DNA of 64,000 bases from Myxococcaceae bacterium (GCA_905339255.1 CAJPFO010000107.1:1-64000), one strand, 5' to 3'. Positions 29,840 to 38,435 are shown, numbered from the stretch's first letter. The notes: a model not told the origin generated them from the sequence alone. A program made the numbers and translations.

Positions 29840-30919
29840 ATGGAGGGGCAGGCCTACCTTCTCGTCCTCATCGGGTTCGTCGCGCTCGCGGGGGGCGGCG
29901 AGCTTCTCGTGCGGGGCTCCGCGCGGCTCGCCCTCGGGCTTCGCATCCCGCCGCTCGTGGTCGGCCTGACGGTGGTCGCCTACGGGACGAGCGCCCCCGA
30001 GGCGGCCGTGACGGTGGCGGCCGCGCGCGAGGGAAGCGGCGCCGTGGGCCTCGGAAACGTCGTCGGAAGCGGGATCTTCAACGTCCTCGTCGTCCTCGGG
30101 CTCTCCGCCGTCGCGGCTCCGCTCGTCGTCACGCGCCAGCTCATTCGCACCGAGGTGCCGATCATGATCGGCACCTCGGCGCTCCTCTGGCTGCTCTGCC
30201 TAGAGGGCACGCTCGATCGTGCCGACGGTCTTCTCCTCGTGGCGCTCATGCTCGCCTACACCGTCTACACGGTGCGAAATGGCCGTCGCAATCACGACGC
30301 CGGCGCCGGGATCGAGGAGGACGTCCCGCGCGGCAGGCGGGATTTCGCGCGCTGCATCGCCCTCGTGGTCGCTGGGCTCGTCCTGCTCGTGCTCGGCGCC
30401 GGCTGGCTGCTCGACGGCGTCGTCGAAGCGGCTCGCCGCCTCGGGGTCTCGGAGCTCATCATCGGGCTCACGCTGGTCGCGGCAGGCACCTCGCTTCCCG
30501 AGGTCGCGACCTCGGTCGTTGCGAGTCTCCGGGGCCAGCGCGAGATCGCGATCGGGAACGTGGTGGGAAGCAACATCTTCAACGTGCTCTTCGCCGTCGG
30601 GGCGGCGGCCTCGGTCGCGCCTGAGCCGCTCGCCGTCCCCCCATCGATGCTGGCCTTCGACCTCCCGCTCCTCGTGGCGGTCCAGGTGGCGTGTCTCCCG
30701 ATCTTCTTCCGGAACCTCCGGATCGAGCGCTGGGAGGGCGGCCTCTTTCTCGCGGGATACGGCGCCTACCTCACCTACCTGGTTCTCGACGCCACCGGCC
30801 ACGATGCGCTCGAGGGCTTCAGTTGGCTCATGGTGACCTTCGTGCTCCCCTTCCTCGTCGCGACCCTGGTCGCGCTCGGAGCCGACGGGATCCGCCTCGA
30901 CCGCAAGCGCCGCCGCTGA
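29840..30919 (+). CDS. Calcium/sodium (CaCA family) antiporter, YrbG-like
   Basis: An inner-membrane exchanger of 359 residues with ten hydrophobic segments. The two inverted alpha repeats that bind the ions are plain: GLTVVAYGTSAPEAAVT with GNVVGSGIFNVLVVLG in the first half, and GLTLVAAGTSLPEVATS with GNVVGSNIFNVLFAVG in the second. These are the signature repeats of K+-independent Na+/Ca2+ exchanger-like proteins. ATG at 29840 begins MEGQAYLLVLIGF. It is alone in its transcription direction until rpsF. Confidence 0.95.
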   Translation: MEGQAYLLVLIGFVALAGGGELLVRGSARLALGLRIPPLVVGLTVVAYGTSAPEAAVTVAAAREGSGAVGLGNVVGSGIFNVLVVLGLSAVAAPLVVTRQLIRTEVPIMIGTSALLWLLCLEGTLDRADGLLLVALMLAYTVYTVRNGRRNHDAGAGIEEDVPRGRRDFARCIALVVAGLVLLVLGAGWLLDGVVEAARRLGVSELIIGLTLVAAGTSLPEVATSVVASLRGQREIAIGNVVGSNIFNVLFAVGAAASVAPEPLAVPPSMLAFDLPLLVAVQVACLPIFFRNLRIERWEGGLFLAGYGAYLTYLVLDATGHDALEGFSWLMVTFVLPFLVATLVALGADGIRLDRKRRR

Positions 30920-30940
30920 GCCTTGCCGCTCGCCCCCCCT

Positions 30941-30995
30941 GTGGTATCCCTCCGCATTCCGAAAGACGGGCCGCTCCTGGGCCCCGGAATACCAC
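30941..30995 (+). promoter_or_regulatory. Structured leader upstream of rpsF, candidate S6:S18 autoregulatory RNA
   Basis: GTGGTATCCC (30941-30950) can pair with GGAATACCAC (30986-30995) with one mismatch. Inside is a second stem, GGGCC (30968-30972) with GGCCC (30980-30984), leaving a CCG trinucleotide (30984-30986) at the junction on the 3' side. Leaders of rpsF operons in many bacteria bind the S6:S18 pair through a CCG in such an internal loop, giving feedback control. Position, operon and general shape fit; I have not matched it to the consensus. Confidence 0.4.
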
Positions 30996-31107
30996 CTCAG
31001 CTCCTGCGCGCCGCCGCCCGCCCGAGGGCCCGGCGAGAGACTCCGGGGATCCTTCCCGGAGCGTCGGGGGCTCGGCGCCGAGCGCGTACGTCCACGAGGA
31101 GGACCAT

Positions 31108-31593
31108 TTGCGGGAATACGAGACCACTTTCATCGTCCAGCCGGAGATCTCGGACGAGGGCCGCGAGGCCCTCTGCCAGAAGCTCGACGCGGCCCTCGAG
31201 CGCGAGGGCTCCGTGCGTCTCCTGCTCGACGACGTCGGCAAGCGCAAGCTCGCCTACGAGATCGCGAAGTTCCAGAAGGGCCACTACCTGACGCTGTCGT
31301 ATCTCGACACCGGCAAGGCCGTGAAGGAGCTCGAGCGGCTGCTCCGTCTCGAGGAGTCGGTGCTGCGCTTCCTCACCGTGCAGGTCGCCGACGACGTGAC
31401 GGACATCGAGGCGCGCAAGACCGAGGCGGCCGAGCAGGAGAAGATCCGCAAGCAGCGGGCGGCCGAGCGCGCGGCCCGGGAGGCCGAAGAAGAGCGCGCC
31501 CGCGAGGCCGCCGAGCGCGAGGCTCGGGCGCAGCGCCCCGGCCTCTCCGACGACGACGATTCCGACGACGAGTCCGACGAGGACGAGGAGTAG
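31108..31593 (+). CDS. rpsF: Small ribosomal subunit protein bS6 with acidic C-terminal extension
   Basis: A 30S platform protein that binds 16S rRNA together with S18. The S6 fold covers about residues 1-95 (REYETTFIVQPEISDEG, VGKRKLAYEIAKFQKGHY, LRFLTVQV). It is followed by a long charged helix rich in Glu, Arg and Ala, and an acidic end (LSDDDDSDDESDEDEE). The total of 161 residues is longer than the roughly 95-135 of most S6. The start is TTG at 31108, chosen because GAGGAGGA lies five bases upstream and the protein begins at the conserved position. rpsR follows after three bases. Confidence 0.95.
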   Translation: MREYETTFIVQPEISDEGREALCQKLDAALEREGSVRLLLDDVGKRKLAYEIAKFQKGHYLTLSYLDTGKAVKELERLLRLEESVLRFLTVQVADDVTDIEARKTEAAEQEKIRKQRAAERAAREAEEERAREAAEREARAQRPGLSDDDDSDDESDEDEE

Positions 31594-31596
31594 GCC

Positions 31597-32040
31597 ATGG
31601 GCGGGAACTTTCCCGGGGGCGACGATCGGGGCGGATTCGGCGGCGACCGCGGCGGCTACGGCGATCGCGGTGGTTTCGGCGATCGCGGTGGGTACGGCGA
31701 CCGTGGCGATCGCGGCGGGTTCGGAGGCGGCTACCGCGACCGTGAGGAGCGCGGCCCGATGGGGCCGAAGGCCAGGCTTCGCGCGAAGGCCCGCAAGAAG
31801 GCGCGCAAGCAGGCCAAGCGGATGTTCAACCGCCGCAAGATCTGCCGCTTCTGCGCCGATGCGACGATTCCGATCGACTACAAGGATCCGAAGGCGCTCA
31901 AGTTCTTCGTGAGCGAGACGGGCAAGCTGATCCCGCGGCGGATCTCGGGCAACTGCGCGCGCCACCAGCGGAGCGTGACGGTCGCCGTCAAGCGTGCGCG
32001 TCAGCTCGCGCTCATTCCCTTCACTTCGTCGGGGATCTAG
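31597..32040 (+). CDS. rpsR: Small ribosomal subunit protein bS18 with a Gly/Arg/Asp-rich N-terminal extension
   Basis: The partner of S6 on the 30S platform. The C-terminal part (about residues 75-147) is standard S18: [46 protein letters not shown]. Cysteines in CRFC and CARH form a zinc-binding pattern of the C+ type. The first 50 or so residues are instead a low-complexity repeat of [16 protein letters not shown] type, followed by a basic linker ([17 protein letters not shown]). Typical S18 is 75-90 residues; this one has 147. rplI starts on the next base after the stop, so this is a tightly coupled operon. Confidence 0.95.
   Translation: MGGNFPGGDDRGGFGGDRGGYGDRGGFGDRGGYGDRGDRGGFGGGYRDREERGPMGPKARLRAKARKKARKQAKRMFNRRKICRFCADATIPIDYKDPKALKFFVSETGKLIPRRISGNCARHQRSVTVAVKRARQLALIPFTSSGI
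31618..31755 (+). repeat. Tandem coding repeats for the [12 protein letters not shown] segment of S18
   Basis: Within rpsR, near-identical units built from GGCGATCGCGGTGG encode alternating GGF and GGY glycine blocks separated by DR. The repeat is short and imperfect and stays in frame. Confidence 0.7.
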
Positions 32041-32496
32041 ATGGACCACGTGAAGGTCATCCTGCGACAGGACGTGGCGAGCCTCGGCGAGGCTGGCGAG
32101 GTCGTGTCGGTCAAGCCGGGCTACGCGTTCAACTTCCTTCTCCCCGGGGGCAAGGCCATCCTCGCCTCGGAGGGCAAACTGAAGGAGCTCGAGCATCACC
32201 GGCGCGTCGTTGCCGAGCAGGTCGCGCGTGAGCGCAAGACGCTCGAGGCCGAGCGCGACCGCCTCTCGCAGGTGGTGCTCGAGATCGCCGCGCAGGTCGG
32301 CGAGGAAGGCAAGCTCTTCGGTTCAGTCACGGCGATCCAGATCGCGGAGCTGCTCGCGCAGCGCGGTCATGTCGTCGACCGCCGCAAGATCGCGCTCGAG
32401 GATCCGATCAAGGAGGCGGGCGAGCACGAGGTGCCGATCCGGCTCCATCGCGAGATCGTCGCGAAGCTCAAGGTAAAGGTGGTCGCCGCGGAGTAG
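32041..32496 (+). CDS. rplI: Large ribosomal subunit protein bL9
   Basis: A 50S protein near the L1 stalk. All 151 residues fit the family: the N-terminal domain opens MDHVKVILRQDVASLGEAG with KPGYAFNFLLPGGKA, then a long connecting helix, then a C-terminal domain with EEGKLFGSVTAIQIAELL and the ending EVPIRLHREIVAKLKVKVV. It starts directly after the rpsR stop with no spacer. Confidence 0.97.
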   Translation: MDHVKVILRQDVASLGEAGEVVSVKPGYAFNFLLPGGKAILASEGKLKELEHHRRVVAEQVARERKTLEAERDRLSQVVLEIAAQVGEEGKLFGSVTAIQIAELLAQRGHVVDRRKIALEDPIKEAGEHEVPIRLHREIVAKLKVKVVAAE

Positions 32497-32531
32497 CTCC
32501 GCGTGGCATACTCGGCGCGCGAGCTTCGTAC

Positions 32532-32556
32532 GCCGCGGGCACGTCTTTCCCGCGGC
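32532..32556 (+). terminator. Perfect 8-bp hairpin between rplI and dnaB
   Basis: GCCGCGGG (32532-32539) pairs with CCCGCGGC (32549-32556) around a nine-base loop. It sits 36 bases after the rplI stop and 23 bases before the dnaB start. There is no T-run, so it could be a weak terminator, a processing site separating ribosomal and replication transcripts, or a structure near the dnaB ribosome site. Confidence 0.35.
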
Positions 32557-32578
32557 ATCACCAGCCCGGGGGGGAGAG

Positions 32579-34045
32579 GTGGCGCGTGCGCTGCGCGGGC
32601 TCCGCGGAGGCGGGGCCGGGGGCGATGATTCGGGCCGCAGCGGCGGCCGCGGGCGGGTCCCGCCGCAGAACCTCGAGGCCGAGAAGGCCGTGCTCTCGGC
32701 GATCCTGCTCGAGAACGACGCGCTGCACGCCGTCTACACCGAGCTCAAGCCGGAGGACTTCTACCATCCGGCGCATCGGACGATCTACGAGGCGATGATC
32801 TCGCTGAAGGAGCAGTCGAGCCCCGTCGACCTCCACACGCTCTCCGATCATCTGAACGAGCAGAAGCTCCTCGACGCCGTCGGGGGCCCGGTGGCTCTCG
32901 CAGAGCTCGCGGACTACGAAGCCCACGCCGCGAACGTCCTCCACCATGCCCGCATCGTTCGGGACAAGGCCACCAAACGGCGGCTCATCTCCGTCGCGAC
33001 CGAGATCGTCGAGATGGGCTACGACGGGAGCGAGGACGCCGACCGGCTCCTCGACGCCGCCGAATCGCGCGTGTTCGAGATCACGCAGGCCACCGCGCGA
33101 CCGGCCTTCCGCAGTCTCCACGAGGAGATGCAGGACACCTTCGACTACGTCGAGGCGCTCATGAGCCGCGGCGGCGAGCTCACCGGGCTGCCGACCGGAT
33201 TTCCCGATCTCGACGAGATGACCGGGGGGCTGCAGCCCGGCGAACTCATCATCATCGCGGCACGGCCGAGCATGGGCAAGACTGCGCTCGCGCTCAACGT
33301 GGCACGCAATGCGGCGGTCGATCACGGCCGCAAGGTGGCGGTCTTCTCGCTCGAGATGACGACCCGCTCGCTCGTGCTCCGCCTGCTCTCTGCCGAGGCG
33401 CGGATCGATTCGTCGGCGTTCCGCCGCGGCTTCATCGCGCAGAACGACCACACGCGACTCGTGAACGCCGCAGGACGCCTCTCGCACGCACAGATCTGGA
33501 TCGACGACGGCTCCGCAGCGACGCTGCTCGAGATCAAGGCGAAGGCGCGTCGGCTCAAGGCCGAGCGCGGCCTCGACCTCGTCGTGATCGACTACCTCCA
33601 GCTCGCCCACGCCGACGGGGAGGTCGAGCGCCGCGAGCAGGAGATCTCGGAGATCAGCCGGGGGCTCAAAGGCCTCGCCAAGGAGCTCGACATCCCGGTC
33701 GTGACGCTCTCGCAGCTCAATCGCGGTCCCGAAGCGCGCGCCGACAAGCGGCCGATGCTCTCGGACCTTCGCGAATCGGGGGCGATCGAGCAGGACGCCG
33801 ACCTGATCGGCTTCATCTATCGCGACGAGGTCTACAACAAGGAAAGCGAAGACGAGGGCATCGCCGAACTCATCATCGCGAAGCAGCGAAACGGTCCGAC
33901 GGGAACGATCCGCTTGCAGTTCGAAGGCCGCTACGCGCGGTTCGGGAGCCTCTCGAGCCGCTCCGAACCGGGTGCGGGGGGTGCGCCCGTTCCGCCCGTC
34001 GGCGGCTTCTCCGGAACCGATCCGCTCGATCCGGAGCCCTTCTGA
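32579..34045 (+). CDS. dnaB: Replicative DNA helicase
   Basis: A hexameric helicase of the replication fork. After a glycine/arginine-rich start (about residues 1-26) come the N-terminal primase-binding domain (VPPQNLEAEKAVLSAIL onward), the linker helix, and a RecA-like motor with TGFPDLDEMTGGLQPGELI, Walker A in ARPSMGKTALALN and DLVVIDYLQL. The end contains EQDADLIGFIYRDE and KQRNGPTGTIRLQF, the usual closing motifs. Length 488 is normal. The start is GTG at 32579 preceded by GGGGGGGAGAG. Its stop overlaps the ldcA start (TGATG). Confidence 0.97.
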   Translation: MARALRGLRGGGAGGDDSGRSGGRGRVPPQNLEAEKAVLSAILLENDALHAVYTELKPEDFYHPAHRTIYEAMISLKEQSSPVDLHTLSDHLNEQKLLDAVGGPVALAELADYEAHAANVLHHARIVRDKATKRRLISVATEIVEMGYDGSEDADRLLDAAESRVFEITQATARPAFRSLHEEMQDTFDYVEALMSRGGELTGLPTGFPDLDEMTGGLQPGELIIIAARPSMGKTALALNVARNAAVDHGRKVAVFSLEMTTRSLVLRLLSAEARIDSSAFRRGFIAQNDHTRLVNAAGRLSHAQIWIDDGSAATLLEIKAKARRLKAERGLDLVVIDYLQLAHADGEVERREQEISEISRGLKGLAKELDIPVVTLSQLNRGPEARADKRPMLSDLRESGAIEQDADLIGFIYRDEVYNKESEDEGIAELIIAKQRNGPTGTIRLQFEGRYARFGSLSSRSEPGAGGAPVPPVGGFSGTDPLDPEPF

Positions 34046-34989
34046 TGGCGCGCGGCGCTGCCGCCCGCGATCGGCGGGACGCGCTCCGGCTCCCGCGAGC
34101 GGTGCGCCCGGGAGGCACGATCGGGATCGCGGCGCCGGCCGGCGCCGTCGATCCCGATCGGCTCGCCGCGGGCGAGGCCTCGCTTCGCAGCGCAGGGTTC
34201 GAAGTGCGGCGTCGCGAGGATCTCGTGGCGCGGCACGGGCACTTGGCGGGCGACGACGCGCGCCGCGCCGCAGAGCTCACGGAGCTCGTCTCGGATCCGA
34301 GCGTCGACGCGATCGTCTGCGCGCGCGGCGGGTACGGGAGTCATCGCATCATGGCACGGCTCGACGCGGCGCTCTTCCGTCGCGCCGCGAAGCCACTCGT
34401 CGGCTACAGCGACGTGACGACACTCCTGCTCTGGCAGCGTCGCTGTGCGGGGCTCGTCGGGATCCACGGGCCGATGCTCGAACGCGAGAGCGGGATGGAT
34501 CCCGAGGGGCTCGTGGCGCTCGTGGGGATCCTCACGGGCTCGGGGCGGCGACCGCACGTCCTCGAGGGCGTGATGGGGGAGGGCGGCCGAGCCGAAGGCC
34601 CGATCGTCGGTGGCAACCTCGCGACGCTGGTCGCGAGCCTCGGCACGCCCTGGGAGATCGAGACGGAGGGCTCGATCCTCGTCTTCGAGGACGTCGGCGA
34701 GCGTCCCTACCGGATCGATCGCATGCTCCAGCAGCTCCTGGCCGCCGGCAAGCTCGAGGGGTTGCGCGGAGTCGGCGTCGGCCACCTCGTCGATTGCGAG
34801 CCGGCGAAGCAGGGCTACCCGTCCGCGCTCGACGTCATCCTCGAAGTGGTCTCGACGCTCGGCGTGCCGGTCGTCGCGGGCCTTCCGACGGGTCATGCCA
34901 CGCCGAATCTTCCGTGGCCCTTCGGAGTCCGTGCGACACTCGACGCACGCGAGGCGACGCTCGAGATTCTCGATCCGATGGTCGGCTAG
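34045..34989 (+). CDS. ldcA: LD-carboxypeptidase (peptidase family S66)
   Basis: A cytoplasmic enzyme that removes the terminal D-alanine from tetrapeptides during murein recycling. The protein has 314 residues. Family motifs: GTIGIAAPAGAVD near the N-terminus, ARGGYGSHRI, and the nucleophile Ser122 in GYSDVT. The C-terminal domain has ILVFEDVGERPYRIDRML and a likely catalytic His in GLPTGHATPN. Its ATG overlaps the dnaB stop by one base. The downstream genes (serine hydrolase and mpl) belong to the same peptidoglycan turnover theme. Confidence 0.9.
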   Translation: MARGAAARDRRDALRLPRAVRPGGTIGIAAPAGAVDPDRLAAGEASLRSAGFEVRRREDLVARHGHLAGDDARRAAELTELVSDPSVDAIVCARGGYGSHRIMARLDAALFRRAAKPLVGYSDVTTLLLWQRRCAGLVGIHGPMLERESGMDPEGLVALVGILTGSGRRPHVLEGVMGEGGRAEGPIVGGNLATLVASLGTPWEIETEGSILVFEDVGERPYRIDRMLQQLLAAGKLEGLRGVGVGHLVDCEPAKQGYPSALDVILEVVSTLGVPVVAGLPTGHATPNLPWPFGVRATLDAREATLEILDPMVG

Positions 34990-35011
34990 GCAGAAGGGGA
35001 GCAGCCAAGCG

Positions 35012-36169
35012 ATGAAGCGCAGCCTCGTGCAGCGAAAGCTCGGACGCGTCGAACGTGCGCTCGACAAGGCGATCGCGAACGCCGAGATCCCGGGTGCGGT
35101 GATCGTCGCGAGCCGGCGCGTAGACGGCGAGAGGGTCGAGGCCGCTTGCGTTCGGGGAAGCGCGGCGCTTCGTCCCGAGCGAGTCCCCCTCGCGCGCGAC
35201 ACGATCTTCGACCTGGCGTCGCTCACCAAGGTGCTCGCGACCACGGCGGCGATCATGAGGCTCGTCGACGATGGAAGCGTTTCGCTCGACGATCCCGTCG
35301 CCAAGTATCTCCCGCCCTTCGGCGAACGCGGAAAGGACGCCGTCAAGGTCCGGCATCTGCTCACGCATTCGTCGGGACTCAAGCCCTGGCGCGCGTTCCA
35401 CGAGCTCCTGATCGAAAAGGAGCGCAAGACCGGCCAGCGCCTGTTCGGAACCCCGGAGGCGCGGAGCTTCGTCCTCGAGCGGATCTTCCGCTCGAGCCTG
35501 GTGCACGAACCGGGCGCCGCCGCCGTCTACGGCGACCTCGATTTCATCGTGCTCGGCGCACTCGTCGAGGCCGTCTCGCGCAGTCCGCTCGACGCCGTGT
35601 GCGCCGAACGCGTGTTCCGCCCGCTCGGCCTCGAGACGACTTTCTTCGTTCGCCGCAGCGGCGACGAGCCGCCCGCGCCCGAGAGCGTCCGCCGTCGCTT
35701 CGCTGCCACCGAGGTCTGTCCTTGGCGCGGCCGTGTCGTGTGCGGAGAAGTCCACGATCCGAACGCGTCGGCAATGGGGGGCGTCGCGGGACACGCCGGG
35801 CTGTTCTCGACGGCCGACGAGGTGCACCGCTTCGGCGAGACGCTGCTCGATGCCTGGCACGGTCGGAGCGAGATCTTTCCCCCGGAACGGGTGCGCGAGT
35901 TCTTCACGCGCCAGCGGCTTCCCGAGAGCAGCGATTGGGCGCTCGGATGGGATACGCCCACGCGGGGGGCGTCGTCGTCGGGCCGGTACTTCTCCGAGGA
36001 GTCGGTCGGGCACCTCGGCTTCACGGGCACCTCGATCTGGATCGATCTCCGCCGCGAGACGGTGGTCGTCGTGCTCAGCAACCGCGTGCATCCGATCGCG
36101 CGGCGAAGCCAGTTCAGGCTCCGACCGCTCGTCCACGACCTCGTCATGGAGGCCTTCGACGCCGCATGA
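35012..36169 (+). CDS. Serine hydrolase of the class C beta-lactamase / penicillin-binding fold
   Basis: A protein of 385 residues with the SxxK nucleophile motif S70-L-T-K73 in FDLASLTKVLATT, a tyrosine motif Y173-G-D in AVYGDLDFI, and a HLGFTGTS segment at the third-motif position. There is no signal peptide, so it is likely cytoplasmic. That placement and the position between ldcA and mpl suggest a role on muropeptides or related amides rather than antibiotic resistance; this is inference. ATG at 35012 follows AGGGGAGCAG. Its stop overlaps the mpl start (ATGA). Confidence 0.85.
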   Translation: MKRSLVQRKLGRVERALDKAIANAEIPGAVIVASRRVDGERVEAACVRGSAALRPERVPLARDTIFDLASLTKVLATTAAIMRLVDDGSVSLDDPVAKYLPPFGERGKDAVKVRHLLTHSSGLKPWRAFHELLIEKERKTGQRLFGTPEARSFVLERIFRSSLVHEPGAAAVYGDLDFIVLGALVEAVSRSPLDAVCAERVFRPLGLETTFFVRRSGDEPPAPESVRRRFAATEVCPWRGRVVCGEVHDPNASAMGGVAGHAGLFSTADEVHRFGETLLDAWHGRSEIFPPERVREFFTRQRLPESSDWALGWDTPTRGASSSGRYFSEESVGHLGFTGTSIWIDLRRETVVVVLSNRVHPIARRSQFRLRPLVHDLVMEAFDAA

Positions 36170-37608
36170 CGAAGCAACACGTCCACTTCGTCGCGATTGC
36201 CGGCACCGGGATGGGATCACTCGCCGGGCTGCTTCGCTCGCGCGGATTCGTCGTGACGGGGTCGGACGAGAACGTCTATCCGCCGATGAGCACGTCGCTC
36301 GAACGCTGGGGGATTCCGATCTCGATCGGATTCCGTGCCGAGAACGTCCTCGCCCCGAGGCCGGACCTCGTGGTGATCGGAAACGCGGTGCGTCCCTCGA
36401 ACCCCGAGGCGCGCGCCGTACTCGAGTCCGGAATCCCGTACCGCTCGTTCCCGGATGCGTTGCGCGAGATGGCGATCGAAGGCCGTCACTGCGTGATGGT
36501 CGCCGGTACCCACGGAAAGACGACGACGACGAGCCTCGTCGCGTGGCTGCTCCTCGCCACGGGCCGCGACCCTTCGCTCCTCGTCGGCGGAATCGCCGCC
36601 AACTTCGACGGCAGTTTCCGGAGCGGCTCGGGAGAGCACTTCGTCGTCGAGGGCGACGAGTACGATACGGCCTTCTTCGACAAGACGCCGAAGTTCCTGC
36701 ACTACGCCGCGCGGACCGTGCTGCTCACCTCGGTCGAGTTCGATCACGCCGACATCTATCGAGACCTCGACCACGTGAAGCAGGCGTTCCGCGCGCTCGT
36801 CGCGTCGCTTCCCCGTGACGGGACGCTCGTCGCCGCGACGGCGCACGAGGGAGTTCGCGACGTGATCGAGAAGGCCCCGTGTCGCGTCGTGGCCTACCGC
36901 GCTGGAGCGAGCGAGGGGCCCGGCTTCGCCGGCGAGGCGGTCGAGGTGACTGCCGAGGGGACGCGCCTGCGTTTGCGCCGCGACGGCGGCGAGATCGGCG
37001 AGGCCTGGCTCCCGATGCACGGGAGGCACAACGTCGAGAACGCGGTCGGCGCGCTCGCGACGGTCGCGAGCCTCGGCGTCCCGCTCGACGACGCGATTCG
37101 CGCGCTCGCGGGTTTTCGCGGGGTGAAGCGGCGCCAGGAGGTTCGGGGCGAAGTCCGCGGGGTCACCGTCGTCGACGATTTCGCGCACCACCCGACGGCC
37201 GTCCGCGAAACGGTCGCGGGGCTTCGCCAGCGCTACGCCGGAAGGCGGCTCGTCTCGGTCTTCGAACCCCGGACGAATACGAGCCGTCGCCGCGTCTTCC
37301 AGCAAGAGTACGCTCGCGCCTTCGACGGTTCGGACCGGGTGGTGGTGTCGCGCGTCGCCGATTCGCCGATCTACAGCGCGACGGGCGAGGTGACGGAGCG
37401 CTTCTCCTCCGATGAGCTCGTCGAGGACCTGCGCCGCAGGGGTCTCGATGCCGTCGCGCTCGACGATCCCGACGCGATCGTCGACGACCTCGCGGCGAGC
37501 TCGCGAGCGGGCGACGTCGTCCTCGTGATGAGCAACGGTGCGTTCGGAAATCTCTGGGAGAAACTCCTCACGAGGCTTTCGGCACGCCCCGAGGTGTCCC
37601 GAGAGTGA
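36166..37608 (+). CDS. mpl: UDP-N-acetylmuramate:L-alanyl-gamma-D-glutamyl-meso-diaminopimelate ligase
   Basis: Recycles the murein tripeptide by joining it to UDP-MurNAc. The protein has 480 residues and the Mur ligase layout: N-terminal Rossmann domain (HFVAIAGTGMGSLAGLL), P-loop GTHGKTTTTS at 114-123, the EGDEYDTAFFDKTPKF stretch typical of Mpl, NVENAVGALA, and the C-terminal domain (VVDDFAHHPTAVRET, FEPRTNTSRRRVFQ). The FDKTPKF signature distinguishes it from MurC. The ATG overlaps the stop of the serine hydrolase gene, and its own stop overlaps the next GTG. Confidence 0.96.
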   Translation: MTKQHVHFVAIAGTGMGSLAGLLRSRGFVVTGSDENVYPPMSTSLERWGIPISIGFRAENVLAPRPDLVVIGNAVRPSNPEARAVLESGIPYRSFPDALREMAIEGRHCVMVAGTHGKTTTTSLVAWLLLATGRDPSLLVGGIAANFDGSFRSGSGEHFVVEGDEYDTAFFDKTPKFLHYAARTVLLTSVEFDHADIYRDLDHVKQAFRALVASLPRDGTLVAATAHEGVRDVIEKAPCRVVAYRAGASEGPGFAGEAVEVTAEGTRLRLRRDGGEIGEAWLPMHGRHNVENAVGALATVASLGVPLDDAIRALAGFRGVKRRQEVRGEVRGVTVVDDFAHHPTAVRETVAGLRQRYAGRRLVSVFEPRTNTSRRRVFQQEYARAFDGSDRVVVSRVADSPIYSATGEVTERFSSDELVEDLRRRGLDAVALDDPDAIVDDLAASSRAGDVVLVMSNGAFGNLWEKLLTRLSARPEVSRE

Positions 37609-38297
37609 CACCGGACTGCGTCGTCGCCGTCGGAGCGCATCCGGACGACGCGGAGTTCTTCGCCGGCGCGACGCTCGGAAACTTCGCCGCGAAGGGCGCG
37701 AAGGTCTTCGTCGTGATCTGCACCGATGGCGCCCGGGGCGGTGCCGAGGCCGGCGCGGCGCTCGCGGAGCTTCGCCGCGTGGAGGCCGAGCGAGCGGCGC
37801 TCGCGCTCGGCATCCGGCCTCCGATCCTGCTCGGACGCGCCGATGGGGCACTCGAGGCAGACGAGCCTCTGCGTCGCGACCTGGTTCGCGAGCTCCGGCG
37901 GCTGCGCCCCACGCTCGTCCTGCTCCACGATCCCTCGACCTGGTGGACTCCCCTTCGGGAGCGCACCCAGCTCGGCCACAGCGATCATCGTGCGGCCGGG
38001 CAGGCGACGCTCGATGCACTCTATCCGCGGCTCCTCCTGGCGGGCTTCTACCCCGAACTCGCGGCCGAAGGGCTCTCGCCCTGGTTCGCGCGGGAGGCCT
38101 GGCTCTTCGATACGGCAGCCCCGGACCACTTCGTGCCGGTCGAGGAGCCGGGTGCGGCGGCCAAGCGCGGGGCCCTCTCGTGCCACGAGAGCCAGCACGT
38201 GGGTGGCCTCCTGCGGGGCGCGGCCGAGATCGAGGAAGCATTCGGCAAGCCCCTCGGCGTTCCGGCCGAGGCCTTTCGCCGGCTCGTCCTCTTCTGA
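37605..38297 (+). CDS. Cytoplasmic PIG-L family (LmbE-like) deacetylase
   Basis: A protein of 230 residues with the zinc motif H12-P-D-D-A-E-F and a second motif LGHSDHRAAGQAT, typical of GlcNAc-PI/BshB-like de-N-acetylases. No signal peptide is present. GTG at 37605 overlaps the mpl stop by four bases, so it is the last gene of the long dnaB-side run and may act on an amino sugar linked to cell-wall turnover, or make an unrelated small thiol; the sequence does not decide. Confidence 0.85.
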   Translation: MTPDCVVAVGAHPDDAEFFAGATLGNFAAKGAKVFVVICTDGARGGAEAGAALAELRRVEAERAALALGIRPPILLGRADGALEADEPLRRDLVRELRRLRPTLVLLHDPSTWWTPLRERTQLGHSDHRAAGQATLDALYPRLLLAGFYPELAAEGLSPWFAREAWLFDTAAPDHFVPVEEPGAAAKRGALSCHESQHVGGLLRGAAEIEEAFGKPLGVPAEAFRRLVLF

Positions 38298-38435
38298 GCT
38301 TCCCGGGAGGGCTCTGCTCTGGCACACTCGGTTCGAGTCGTCCCCCCCAACGGGCCGGCGCGTCGGGAGCATCGCTGCCCGGCCGAGGGCTCGAGCGCTG
38401 GCTCGTTGCGAGCCCGCGAGGCGAACGGGGGGAGC

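Noticed and set aside
38387-38415. GGGCTCG...CGAGCCC inverted repeat before the methyltransferase gene
   Set aside because: Only seven base pairs with a long loop in very GC-rich sequence; expected by chance.
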